From positions 1-26,701 of IMG/VR virus record IMGVR_UViG_3300042402_000088: a DNA stretch of 26,701 nucleotides; one strand, given 5' to 3'. The position numbers and the translations under genes were made by a program. Numbering within the stretch: the stretch's first letter is position 1; each line of letters opens with the position of its first letter. This document shows positions 7,103-15,392 of this stretch, one piece after another. The notes under the pieces were generated by a model. The model worked only from the letters and a program-made list of their open reading frames with translations. It ran no database searches and was not told the DNA's origin. Source of the DNA: a virus.

Positions 7103-9283
7103 TTACGCCGTGTAGTTCGTTTGTGCCACGCCGCGCCAATTTGTTCCGGCATCGTCAGTGACAAATGTGAATAGGTGAACACGGCTAGTTGTCAGTGTTG
7201 GCGCAGTGCCGCCACCCCACCTGACAGTAGTCGGCCAGGTGACCGTGCCGCTGGTATGCGTAAGTTCCAGCGTAAAGGCGAAAGCGCGAGTAGACGGCGG
7301 GTTGCTAAACGTGAATGTGCTGTTCGCGGCAATTGTCTTGGTGAAGAAGTTACCCAAGGAACAGTTAATGTCGAGGGCTGCTACAGCAACAATGTTTTGC
7401 CGCACAGGGCCAAGCGCGTCTGTTGTCGCAAAGGTGGCCGTGCCTGTAAATGTCGGTGAAGCTAAAGGCGCAGCGCCCGTTACATCAGCCACAGGGATTG
7501 CAGCCGATGCTGTTAAGGCGGCTGTGCCGCTGCCTTTTAGGTAGCCTGTAAGCGTGGTTGCGCCTGTTCCGCCCTCTGATACAGTTACTGTTCCAGCCGT
7601 CATTGCTGACGTACCATTACCTTTAACTACACCTGTAAGAGTGATCGCACCAGTACCGCCATTAGCAACAGGTAGTGTGCCAGTAACTTGGGTGGCAAGA
7701 TTGACGCCAGACAGTGTGCCACCAAGGGTCAACGACCCGGAAGCTGTCACCGTACCAGTGAGCGTAATGCCGTTGACGGTTCCTGTGCCGCCTACTGATG
7801 TTACAGTTCCTGCATTTACCGTATCAACCCAAGGAACATTGACAACCATTTGGTCGGCTGCGTTTAATTGAACGCCATAGGTCCGTGACGCCGTGCTGGT
7901 CACAGCATTCGCAGCTACAGTCTGCACTGTCGCATCGAACACCTCAACTCCGCCCAAAGCTGTAGCAGTAGCTTTGGGCAAAACGTAATTGTTCGCACTC
8001 GCTGCAATGCCATCAAGTTTGGTTTTGTCAGCAGAAGACATGCTGCCAGCCGCACTGGTAGTAGCCGCGCTTATGGAGATAGCTGGAGCAGTTCCGCCAG
8101 AACTAACGATAGGCGCTGTTCCTGTAACGCCAGTGACCGTTCCAGTGTTGGATGTATAGCCATTAGGATTTGTGGCTGGATAAGCGCCAAGTGCAGTCAG
8201 GGCGTTAGCCGCAGTGGTTGACCCTGTGCCGCCATTAGCAATCGGCAGCGTTCCATTAACGCCAGCCGTCAGCGATACAGTGTTCTTTTCCCAAAGGCTT
8301 GTCGTGCTGTTATAAACGATAGTTTGGCCGTTAGTTGGCGAAACCACAGACACATCGTGAAGCTCGTCAAGCTCATAGCCGTTTTGAACAGTAACGAACA
8401 GACGGCCAGATGAAGCATGGCTTTTGATGCAACGCGCCACATATACCATGTGAAGCGGGGCCACTGGTTTGGTTGCGGTCAATCCGCCAGCCGTTGAGCC
8501 GGAAAGGTAAAGCTGTGCGCCAGCAGTAAATGCAGATGTGTTGATGTTTTCAACAATGCCAAGCGTCGATACCCAGCCTTCCGCTCCATTGGCGATGGCT
8601 TCAGCAACGATACCAAGCGTCCGTGCAGATGTTGCATCGCCCGTAGCAAGCGCCAAAGCAACCGTCGGACGCTGCCCCTGCGCTCCATTGCTGTAAACGA
8701 CCTGTCCTTTGCTCAATGCTGCGCCAGTGCCGTTATAAACAAGCACCTGTTGCGATTGCCCAACCTCTTGAACGACATTTCCGCCCTTAAGCGTATAGGA
8801 TAGGCCACCTTCGCTATCGTTGAAATATAGGCGACCAGTGGCAGGGGTGACAGTTGCCGTTGTATCAAACTGCACAAAGTCAGGCGATGAGATTCCGCCC
8901 GTGATTGCAGTCATTGATGTGATATCAGCGTTAGCGCCAGATGCGGCAGCACCAAGGTTTGAACGCGCCGTAGAGGCGTCTGTCGCGCCAGTTCCGCCGT
9001 TAGCTATAGCCAGAGTTCCACCAAGCGTCAAAGTGCCGGTTGTAGTGATTGGTGATCCGGTGAACGTCAGACCAGTAGTGCCGCCAGAAGCAGCTACAGA
9101 TGTTACCGTCCCTGAACCACCACCACCAGCGCCGATTTCAATAACTGAAACCGTGCCGTTATCCTTTTTGGTGTAGAGCTTGCCGTCGAACGTGTTAATC
9201 GCAAGTTCGCCAAGCTCAAGATCGGTGGACAAAGGAACTCTGCCCGATACTGCCGACCTTTTAATCTTTAATTTATTTGCCAT
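7103..9283 (-). CDS. Large repeat-type tail fibre
   Basis: This 726-residue protein starts at ATG 9281-9283 after a good ribosome site (AAAGGGAAG). The N-terminal 50 residues (KIKRSAVSG, then LELGELAINTFDGKLYTKK) are a fibre head domain shared with the gene at 9324-10547 and common in phage fibres. The shaft is made of recurrent GTLPIANGGTGATT-type segments (at least six), interspersed with beta-rich blocks, including VYSNGAQGQRPTVALAL near residue 220. The C terminus (about 640-726) is a compact Trp/Thr-rich domain ending in WRGVAQTNYTA. It presumably forms a trimeric side or tip fibre for host binding. The exact attachment point on the tail is unknown. Confidence 0.85.
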   Translation of the reverse strand: MANKLKIKRSAVSGRVPLSTDLELGELAINTFDGKLYTKKDNGTVSVIEIGAGGGGSGTVTSVAASGGTTGLTFTGSPITTTGTLTLGGTLAIANGGTGATDASTARSNLGAAASGANADITSMTAITGGISSPDFVQFDTTATVTPATGRLYFNDSEGGLSYTLKGGNVVQEVGQSQQVLVYNGTGAALSKGQVVYSNGAQGQRPTVALALATGDATSARTLGIVAEAIANGAEGWVSTLGIVENINTSAFTAGAQLYLSGSTAGGLTATKPVAPLHMVYVARCIKSHASSGRLFVTVQNGYELDELHDVSVVSPTNGQTIVYNSTTSLWEKNTVSLTAGVNGTLPIANGGTGSTTAANALTALGAYPATNPNGYTSNTGTVTGVTGTAPIVSSGGTAPAISISAATTSAAGSMSSADKTKLDGIAASANNYVLPKATATALGGVEVFDATVQTVAANAVTSTASRTYGVQLNAADQMVVNVPWVDTVNAGTVTSVGGTGTVNGITLTGTVTASGSLTLGGTLSGVNLATQVTGTLPVANGGTGAITLTGVVKGNGTSAMTAGTVTVSEGGTGATTLTGYLKGSGTAALTASAAIPVADVTGAAPLASPTFTGTATFATTDALGPVRQNIVAVAALDINCSLGNFFTKTIAANSTFTFSNPPSTRAFAFTLELTHTSGTVTWPTTVRWGGGTAPTLTTSRVHLFTFVTDDAGTNWRGVAQTNYTA

Positions 9284-9323
9284 GTGGCTTCCCTTTATTC
9301 GCTATATAGCAGGGTGGTATTTT

Positions 9324-10547
9324 TTAGAATGTGCCGCCGTCAATAGTGCTGTTTGGATCAAGATAATCAGTTCCAGCAACGGCCACCGAATAAGCTGATC
9401 CGTTGCCCTTCAACAAGCCATTAACAGCAGTTGTCAGACCAATGCCGCCATAAGCGATGCCAATGGTCGAGCCATTCCACGTTCCGGTTCCAATCGTTCC
9501 AAGCGTGGTGATTGATGTTTGGCCAACATAGGTCGAAGCAATGTCAACGCCTGAGCCACTAACCGAAATGCGGTTGGAAGTGCCAGTAACGCTGAACGAG
9601 TTACCTGTAAGCGCAAGGCCGTTGCCAGCAACATATGTGCCAGCGCCAGAGAATTGAGCAAATGTGACGTTAGTTGAGTTAAGCGTACCGCCTGGATCGA
9701 CTGTGCAAACATAACCAGTGTCTGCGTTGATCGTTCCGCGCTCAACAAACACAAATGCGCTGATTAATTCAGCCCAAGTATCGGCGTCAACAGCGCGTGT
9801 CCAAGAGCCAGCAGCAACAACATAAATACCGTTAGTGGAAGCAGTTGTTTGGTTCTTAACTAGAACACGATCACCGGCAATGACAGAAATGCCGTCAATG
9901 GTTTGCGGAGCCGAAAGCGTGATGTTCGCAGTGGTGGCTGCAACAACAGATGTTTTGACATCCAAGCCCTGCGCTACGCTATCAACATAGTTCTTAGTTG
10001 CAGCGTCAGTCGATGCGCTTGGCTCTGCAAGGTTCGTGATACGTTGTGAGTTAAACGAATAAGCAGACGTTGGTGCGCCAATATCGTTAAGGATCGCATT
10101 CGCAGCAGCAGTTACTAAGCCCTTACCGTTGACAGTCAGCTTTGTGAATGTGCCAACATTGGAGTTTACCGTTGCGAGAGTAAGAGCCGCGCTGACGTTT
10201 GCAGAACCATTAAAGCTGCTCAGGGTTGCAGTTGCATCACCAGTCAGAGACAGGTTTCGTGCAGTGGCAAGAGTTGTCGCAGTACCAGCGTTTCCAGTGA
10301 TTGAGCCGCTAATGGTATCGGAAAAGGTCTTAACGCCAGCAACTGTCTGAGCGCCAGTAAGAGCGACATAAGCACCGCTACCAGCAATAGCTTCAACAGT
10401 TGTCGCTGATCCGCCAGCGCCGCCAGTTCCCTTACCGTAGTAAAGTACGTTATCAACTTCGTTAAAGGCTAATTCAGCATTCTGTAGGCTTGCTGGCGCT
10501 CCAGCACCACCACTCGCTCTACGTTTGATTCTTAGTGTATTAGCCAT
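9324..10547 (-). CDS. Tail fibre with fibre-head domain and NYVDS shaft motif
   Basis: This 407-residue protein starts at ATG 10545-10547, which shares a base with the upstream stop (TAATG). The N terminus (TLRIKRRASGG, then LQNAELAFNEVDNVLYYGKG) matches the head domain of the next fibre gene. The middle contains the common fibre motif RITNLAEPSASTDAATKNYVDS, followed by a DRVLVKNQTTASTNGIYVV block, both familiar from many caudovirus fibres. The shaft is Gly/Ser/Thr-rich. The last residues (STIDGGTF) echo the end of the preceding small fibre gene (VDGGNF). I take it to be a structural fibre; there is no enzymatic motif. Confidence 0.84.
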   Translation of the reverse strand: MANTLRIKRRASGGAGAPASLQNAELAFNEVDNVLYYGKGTGGAGGSATTVEAIAGSGAYVALTGAQTVAGVKTFSDTISGSITGNAGTATTLATARNLSLTGDATATLSSFNGSANVSAALTLATVNSNVGTFTKLTVNGKGLVTAAANAILNDIGAPTSAYSFNSQRITNLAEPSASTDAATKNYVDSVAQGLDVKTSVVAATTANITLSAPQTIDGISVIAGDRVLVKNQTTASTNGIYVVAAGSWTRAVDADTWAELISAFVFVERGTINADTGYVCTVDPGGTLNSTNVTFAQFSGAGTYVAGNGLALTGNSFSVTGTSNRISVSGSGVDIASTYVGQTSITTLGTIGTGTWNGSTIGIAYGGIGLTTAVNGLLKGNGSAYSVAVAGTDYLDPNSTIDGGTF

Positions 10548-10921
10548 TAGAAGTTGCCTCCATCAACAAGATTTTCACGCGCTTCATTACGCCACTTATT
10601 GAGTGACGACGCATAACATAAAACGTTACCATCAGCAAGATTGGATAAATCTACATCATCCAAGTCAGCCAAATTCCTAGGGCTTGCTGCGGTCTGGGTT
10701 GTACCGTCGGGAAATTTGAATCCACCAGCAGTGCTTTCTACAACGCCAGCAGCAGTAACACTTCCAGTTTTACCAACTCTAAACTTGGATGTGTTATTGA
10801 TTTGCAGATCAAGCAGCTTTGACCCAGCGGCGCTGGCCGTATCATTTACGTTGATTTTAATGCCATCGAAAGCAATTAAAGAATTGCCCCAAGTGTCAGT
10901 CAGGTCGTAAATATAGGCCAT
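10547..10921 (-). CDS. Short tail fibre segment protein
   Basis: This 124-residue protein starts at ATG 10919-10921 after a good ribosome site (AAGGG). Its centre carries GGFKFPDGTTQTAA, a phrase that recurs in many phage fibre and neck-appendage proteins, followed by LADLDDVDLSNLADGNVL, a common link before a fibre shaft. The C terminus ends in VDGGNF, like the next fibre's DGGTF. It is too short for a full fibre, so it may be an adaptor or a fibre gene cut down by rearrangement. The coupled TAATG junction with the next fibre suggests co-assembly. Confidence 0.72.
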   Translation of the reverse strand: MAYIYDLTDTWGNSLIAFDGIKINVNDTASAAGSKLLDLQINNTSKFRVGKTGSVTAAGVVESTAGGFKFPDGTTQTAASPRNLADLDDVDLSNLADGNVLCYASSLNKWRNEARENLVDGGNF

Positions 10922-10975
10922 GCTTATCCCTTCGGATTCTTCTTAGCATTTTAAGAGTTAGATGCCAACTCTGTA

Positions 10976-11161
10976 TTATGGCTCAGGCTCTATTGGGACA
11001 ACATCCAATGTGTCTAGATCAACCTTGTATTTTGAGTCATCGACCCATTCGTGTTCTATGTAAGCCTCACCTACACCACACTGCTCTGCCTCCATATCTG
11101 GTGGGCATGAAACGCAACGGCTTATTATACCAGTGGTAATATTATAGACAATAATGTTCAC
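10976..11161 (-). CDS. Small hypothetical protein between tip protein and fibres
   Basis: This 61-residue ORF starts at GTG 11159-11161, overlapping the stop of the gpJ-like gene in a GTGA junction. The sequence opens with a beta hairpin-like MNIIVYNITTGII, has three Cys (two in CVSCPP, one later), an acidic middle and a Pro/Glu C terminus. Small proteins of this size and style often sit between tip and fibre genes in phages, but I do not recognise the family. Coupling to the upstream gene makes it a likely real gene. A 54-base gap follows before the next fibre gene. Confidence 0.55.
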   Translation of the reverse strand: MNIIVYNITTGIISRCVSCPPDMEAEQCGVGEAYIEHEWVDDSKYKVDLDTLDVVPIEPEP

Positions 11162-13764
11162 CGTTTTACCTCCTGTGCAGTCATAATGCGGTTATCTAGG
11201 CCTGAAATACCAACAATGCTGGCGCTCGAATATTGAGCGTTCATAGTATAAGTATAGGTTCGACCAGAAACCGTTGAGGCGTGTACCGCAGGAATTGAAA
11301 CCATCATGTCAGTTTGAACATTGGTCGTATGTACAAATGTAGGTTGCACATTATTTACTAAAGTTCCAGTGTTGCCAAGGTTATCAACCCAGCTAACCCA
11401 TATCAAAACCCTAACTGCAATTGGGAGTGAACCACTTGAAACTTGCGCCCTAATAATTGAACTGGAGTTTACTAAAATAGTATTGCCAGTTGAGGTTATA
11501 GAGACAGTTTGAATTGCAAGAGTTGCCCCAGATGTTGTTGTGCTAACACTACCCGTCGAATAAGCTGTAGCAATCGCGTTGATTGAGTTGGTTTGGACAG
11601 ACGCAGTATTCACCTTGTCAGTGTTGACAACGCCATCAGTTTTAATGGTTCCAGCAACTGTGGACGCAGCCAAGCCAGCAACGGTGGTCCCAGAAGGTGC
11701 GCCATTGGTAGCGGTTGTAACCCAAGCGGAGCCATCCCACCGACTCAAAACTAAGGTGGTAATGTTATACCAAAGGTCGCCAATGGCCTCTGCCGTAGGT
11801 GCGCTGGTGGCATAAAAAGTTGTTACCTTGCCAGCATCCCTGACGCTAACCCAAGCCGATCCGCTCCAGCGGTACATCTTGTTTTTGTCATCCAAGTCCA
11901 TCCACAGGTCACCGATAGCCTCAGCCGTTGGCGCACTTGTCTGGAAAAAGGTCTTAACCTTTCCGTCAGCGGTAGCTTGGGCATCTGATGCTGCGTTGAT
12001 GGCTGTCGTAATTTCTGTATCCTGAGCCACTGCCCATGATACCCCATTCCAACGATACATTTTATTGCCGTCATCGGTATCAAACCAAATGTCGCCAATG
12101 CCGTCAGCAGTTGGCGTTGTTGATTGATAGAAGCTGGTAATCTTACCATCCAACACTGCCTCTGCATCTGTGATGGCGAGGATCAATGGGTTGTTCAGCG
12201 GGTTGTAGATAGTTGGAGCGGTTGCCGTTAAGGGGGCGCTTTCATCTGAGTCCCAGGCGTAAATGGCAGCATTTTCTTCGATCAATGCCATTGGCACTTG
12301 ACCGTCAAAGCGAATCTCTTGGCTAACAACGCGGAATAATTTATCCGCCCACCCAAGAGAAGATAAATTAACGCGCACAATATCGCCAACCTGACAGCCA
12401 AGAGCTTTGGCGTTAAAGGTTGTGGAGAACAACCCGCGATACTGGTTGCGCTGCAATACCTGATTGGCGATGCGCTGCGCCCTGCGCCCATCTTCTACAT
12501 ATGGCAGATCAAGTGACATAACTCGCTCTACACCGTCCGGTGAAGCGAAACCGACCTGTGGATAGTCTACCATTTGATAAAGGCTATTATTTGATGGATC
12601 AACATAGCGGCCACGGGCAATGTTGTAGTTGTCGGTCAAGCCACGAGTTTGCTGCCAATCAAACCCACCGATCATGTCGCCTTCATTAAGGTCAAGGACG
12701 TAATCAGCAAGATCGTTTTTCATTGCTGTTACTGTCAACTTACCACCGTTGTCACGGAGTGTGCCATTCATTGAAGCAAGAAGGTTATTGATAATTTCCA
12801 TGCGGTCATCAGAATCTGAAGCCGTGCCGCTTGAGCGATAGCGTTTCTGAGTTCCGCCAATTGCTAAAGTGACGTTCTCATCACAAATGTTAGCTGCTGT
12901 AATGAACGATTCCATATCAATTCGACCATACGGTACTCCGCAGCCTACAGATAATTTGTTATTGATTTCCCAGCCGATTAACCACCAAAGCAATTGCAGC
13001 ACTGGGTTGTCAGTGTCATCAGCATTTGTGTAAGCACCCCAAGTGCTTTGGTTAGTTGCACGATGCGTACCAGAGCCACCAGGCACAGTGCTGTCTTTGC
13101 GTGGATCATAAAGCAAAGCGCCGTCGCCAATGATTGTTACGCGGCTAGGTAAGCCGTTTACCAGTGGGCTATCTTGCTTCTTATCATTCCCAGTACGCTT
13201 AATGCGTAAATGCACATATGCGCAGCCTGTAAGGCGACGGCTTGCACCCCACTTAGAGCCACCGTTAATGGAAATGTAGTTGGCATCAGTTCCCTCAGTG
13301 CGAACTGCAATCGTCAAATAACCAGAGTAAGTGGCCGTAACACCGCCAGCAAGTGTCCACGCTTGCTTTTCTTCAAACCATATTTCAGTAATTGACGCAA
13401 CTTTATGAGCGGCCACAGCAATAATATAATCAACATATTCTTGGTCTGTCCCACTGGATTCGTGATAGCGAAGGTCGAGTGGCATCGCCGTTGTGCCGAA
13501 TACAACTTTGCGCGGCGTAGATGGATCAAGGCTGACGTTTAAGCGAGATAACTGCGTCCTTGGTATCTTTGGTCCAAAAAGTGCCATTGAGGCTGTAGAG
13601 AGTGCTAATGAAGCGCCTATGCCAACAATAGTGCTGGTCAATGCGGCTCCAGCGGCTGTTGCTGCCCCAGCACTGCCAAGAATTGCCACAGAAATCTGCG
13701 GAGCAAAGTAGGCAACAGCAACAGCAGCCGCGATTATCGCAACAGTTTTTAAAGTCTTACCCAC
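11158..13764 (-). CDS. Tail tip protein, gpI/gpJ-like central fibre
   Basis: This 868-residue protein starts at GTG 13762-13764, overlapping the upstream stop by 8 bases. The first 70 residues contain two hydrophobic helices (about 5-28 and 35-60), like the lambda gpI region, here apparently fused to the tip protein. Residues about 70-500 have the tail-tip hub pattern: PRKVVFGTTAMPLDLRY, a WWLIGWEI core, the FITAANICDE segment, and GLFSTTFNAKALGCQVGDIVRV, a strong gpJ-family signature. From about 539 to 690 three tandem Trp-rich repeats form a probable binding stalk. A beta-rich end follows. It should close the tail tube and contact the host surface. The position after an NlpC-like gene and before the fibres agrees with lambda order. 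Confidence 0.85.
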   Translation of the reverse strand: MGKTLKTVAIIAAAVAVAYFAPQISVAILGSAGAATAAGAALTSTIVGIGASLALSTASMALFGPKIPRTQLSRLNVSLDPSTPRKVVFGTTAMPLDLRYHESSGTDQEYVDYIIAVAAHKVASITEIWFEEKQAWTLAGGVTATYSGYLTIAVRTEGTDANYISINGGSKWGASRRLTGCAYVHLRIKRTGNDKKQDSPLVNGLPSRVTIIGDGALLYDPRKDSTVPGGSGTHRATNQSTWGAYTNADDTDNPVLQLLWWLIGWEINNKLSVGCGVPYGRIDMESFITAANICDENVTLAIGGTQKRYRSSGTASDSDDRMEIINNLLASMNGTLRDNGGKLTVTAMKNDLADYVLDLNEGDMIGGFDWQQTRGLTDNYNIARGRYVDPSNNSLYQMVDYPQVGFASPDGVERVMSLDLPYVEDGRRAQRIANQVLQRNQYRGLFSTTFNAKALGCQVGDIVRVNLSSLGWADKLFRVVSQEIRFDGQVPMALIEENAAIYAWDSDESAPLTATAPTIYNPLNNPLILAITDAEAVLDGKITSFYQSTTPTADGIGDIWFDTDDGNKMYRWNGVSWAVAQDTEITTAINAASDAQATADGKVKTFFQTSAPTAEAIGDLWMDLDDKNKMYRWSGSAWVSVRDAGKVTTFYATSAPTAEAIGDLWYNITTLVLSRWDGSAWVTTATNGAPSGTTVAGLAASTVAGTIKTDGVVNTDKVNTASVQTNSINAIATAYSTGSVSTTTSGATLAIQTVSITSTGNTILVNSSSIIRAQVSSGSLPIAVRVLIWVSWVDNLGNTGTLVNNVQPTFVHTTNVQTDMMVSIPAVHASTVSGRTYTYTMNAQYSSASIVGISGLDNRIMTAQEVKR
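11705..12150 (-). repeat. Three tandem Trp-rich repeats in the tail tip protein
   Basis: Three in-frame units of about 42 residues share PTA[D/E][G/A]IGD[I/L]W, then a short acidic turn, then RW[N/S/D]G[V/S][S/A]W. The first two also keep the NKMYRW core; the third is diverged in its middle. The units are joined by linkers of different length, a helical one between the first and second. Such repeats are common in phage tip and fibre proteins and may bind surface glycans; that role is inference. Confidence 0.8.
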
Positions 13765-14155
13765 GGCCTACGCTCCAGCATTTGTCCCATAGGGATCGGT
13801 TAATGCGCTCCAACCCATCATCTGAAACAAAATAAGCGAAGCCACCCATTACTACACCAACGCTGCCATCAAGGAAAGCGAGGTCCCCGCGCTGGGCGTG
13901 ACCTATTTCTATTTCTGGGAACTTTGCATCCATCGTAGCCTCAAGGGTTCCTGCGCCAATGTCTTTAATGACCTGTAGGCTGGTTTTAAGACTATCATAT
14001 TGACCACGGAACTCAGGCATAGGGTCTTCGCCAGTAATAGCCTCGACAGCCCCTGCGGCAAACAGGCAGCAGTCATTTACGCCATACTCAAACGGCTCAT
14101 GCCGCTTAGTGGCGATGTAATTAGATAGAGCGTCTTCCCAAGCATTTATTCTCAT
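13757..14155 (-). CDS. Tail assembly protein, DUF6950/NlpC-like (gpK position)
   Basis: This 132-residue protein starts at ATG 14153-14155 in an ATGA overlap. It has the EYGVNDCCLFAAGAVEAITG pattern of the DUF6950/NlpC-P60-like tail proteins, with the presumed nucleophile Cys near residue 28. The second half has the usual QRGDLAFLDGSVGVVMGG strand pair and ends in WSVGRG. In classic NlpC/P60 enzymes a His precedes the Val-Gly pair; here that position is Ser. The active site may therefore be different or lost. The position (before gpI/gpJ) matches lambda gpK, which is thought to act on peptidoglycan during entry. The family call is fairly firm and the activity is uncertain. Confidence 0.75.
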   Translation of the reverse strand: MRINAWEDALSNYIATKRHEPFEYGVNDCCLFAAGAVEAITGEDPMPEFRGQYDSLKTSLQVIKDIGAGTLEATMDAKFPEIEIGHAQRGDLAFLDGSVGVVMGGFAYFVSDDGLERINRSLWDKCWSVGRG

Positions 14156-14802
14156 CTGAAATCCGTATTTTGAGATCCAGGTACACCACCGTCACCAGAA
14201 CCATTACCGCCACCGGGACCATACATATATGCGCCAGCGCCAGCCATACCATTGGCCGCAGAGATAGACGCTTCAGCAGATAAATCGCCAGCATCGTAAA
14301 TGTTTTGAATTAAGTATGTCTTATTCTGTGCGCCAGCGATGCTGACCAAATAGTTTTCGATTGTCAGGGTTACTGTTTGGCTTTCTGCGCTGCCTGAAAT
14401 ACTGACCTCGTTCATGTACCCAGTATAGTAAGGGATAATTGATCCGACTTGGCCTTCATTCTCATTAACGCAATAAAACCAAAGCCGCGCAATGCGTCCC
14501 TGCCACTTTGACTTGTCACCGATAATCGCCAAAAAGTCAGCATTGTTCACAACAAGGCCGCTCATGGAAATGGACACAGTATCTGAGCCAGATTCGTTGT
14601 GCTTCACAGTCGATACGTTAATTAGATCGTGGTTGAAGCTATCGTAAGTTCCATCCAGTTCTGTGTCGCCCGATCCGGAAATAACTTTGTCGTAAAGGCC
14701 GCTTGTGCCACGCAAGACATCACCAACAAAGTCAGCGTAAATTAGAACGCGCCAATTAACGACTGTGGCTTCAAGCGCAGCTTGTGTGGTTGGATCAACC
14801 AT
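14152..14802 (-). CDS. Tail tip/hub protein (gpL position)
   Basis: This 216-residue protein starts at ATG 14800-14802 in a TAATG junction. It begins with a strand-rich region (VVNWRVLIYADFVGDVLRG), then an EVSISGSAESQTVTLTIEN segment resembling hub domains of DUF2163/gpL-type tail proteins, and finishes with a Gly/Ser-rich tail (about 185-212). It lacks the four-Cys cluster of lambda gpL. Placement between the tape measure module and the gpK-like gene makes a role in the tip complex very likely. The precise family is my estimate. Confidence 0.65.
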   Translation of the reverse strand: MVDPTTQAALEATVVNWRVLIYADFVGDVLRGTSGLYDKVISGSGDTELDGTYDSFNHDLINVSTVKHNESGSDTVSISMSGLVVNNADFLAIIGDKSKWQGRIARLWFYCVNENEGQVGSIIPYYTGYMNEVSISGSAESQTVTLTIENYLVSIAGAQNKTYLIQNIYDAGDLSAEASISAANGMAGAGAYMYGPGGGNGSGDGGVPGSQNTDFR

Positions 14803-15392
14803 TAGAAGGACTCCCGTAAATTCAGCGAGAGGTTATATACATAACCCGCCTCAACTGAAAGCGTTGGCTCCTCTAACAGATACATTAGGCAAAACGGATT
14901 CTTGTATTCGATTGCAGCGTTATCAGATGGCGATACGCGGATAGATGGCTCAAATGTTAGTGTTGCCACGCCAGACCCATTAACCGTTACGTTTTCAGTC
15001 AACTGCAAAAGCTGATTATTAATGGTGACGAACTGACCAGCCACTAGCGGAGTAGTAGATGGTGTCCAGCCGTCTGTGTTAAGCTGTCGGCCTGTCTGGT
15101 TAGCACCATTCACCGAAGGTGTGGCAGATGATGTAGACTGCGCAGTCGGATCAACTGGTATCTGGAAATCATTGGCACCACCACGGGATTTAGCCGTAAA
15201 CGCCCTCCAAGCATTGATGTTGGTCGTGCCTACAATTGGTGGCAGAGTAATTTGGCATTCCCACCAACCTCGACCTGACGCTATGGTCTGACGCCGACCC
15301 GTCCAATCAGATATGTTGGTCTGCGCTGGCATAACCAGCCGCCAAGACATACCCTGCGCTTTGGGTGTTGAGGGATATGTGATTGTTGCCAT
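14802..15392 (-). CDS. Tail tip protein (gpM or distal tail position)
   Basis: This 196-residue protein starts at ATG 15390-15392, sharing one base with the tape measure stop. It is beta-rich: MSWRLVMPAQTNISDWTGRRQ near the start, a WWECQITLPPI strand, then a Trp-Arg-Ala-Phe motif. A barrel-like middle (about 95-155) leads to an LRESF end. The pattern suits a ring-forming distal tail protein that joins tube and tip. No enzymatic motif is visible. It occupies the gpM position of lambda but is nearly twice as long, so homology is not claimed. Confidence 0.62.
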   Translation of the reverse strand: MATITYPSTPKAQGMSWRLVMPAQTNISDWTGRRQTIASGRGWWECQITLPPIVGTTNINAWRAFTAKSRGGANDFQIPVDPTAQSTSSATPSVNGANQTGRQLNTDGWTPSTTPLVAGQFVTINNQLLQLTENVTVNGSGVATLTFEPSIRVSPSDNAAIEYKNPFCLMYLLEEPTLSVEAGYVYNLSLNLRESF

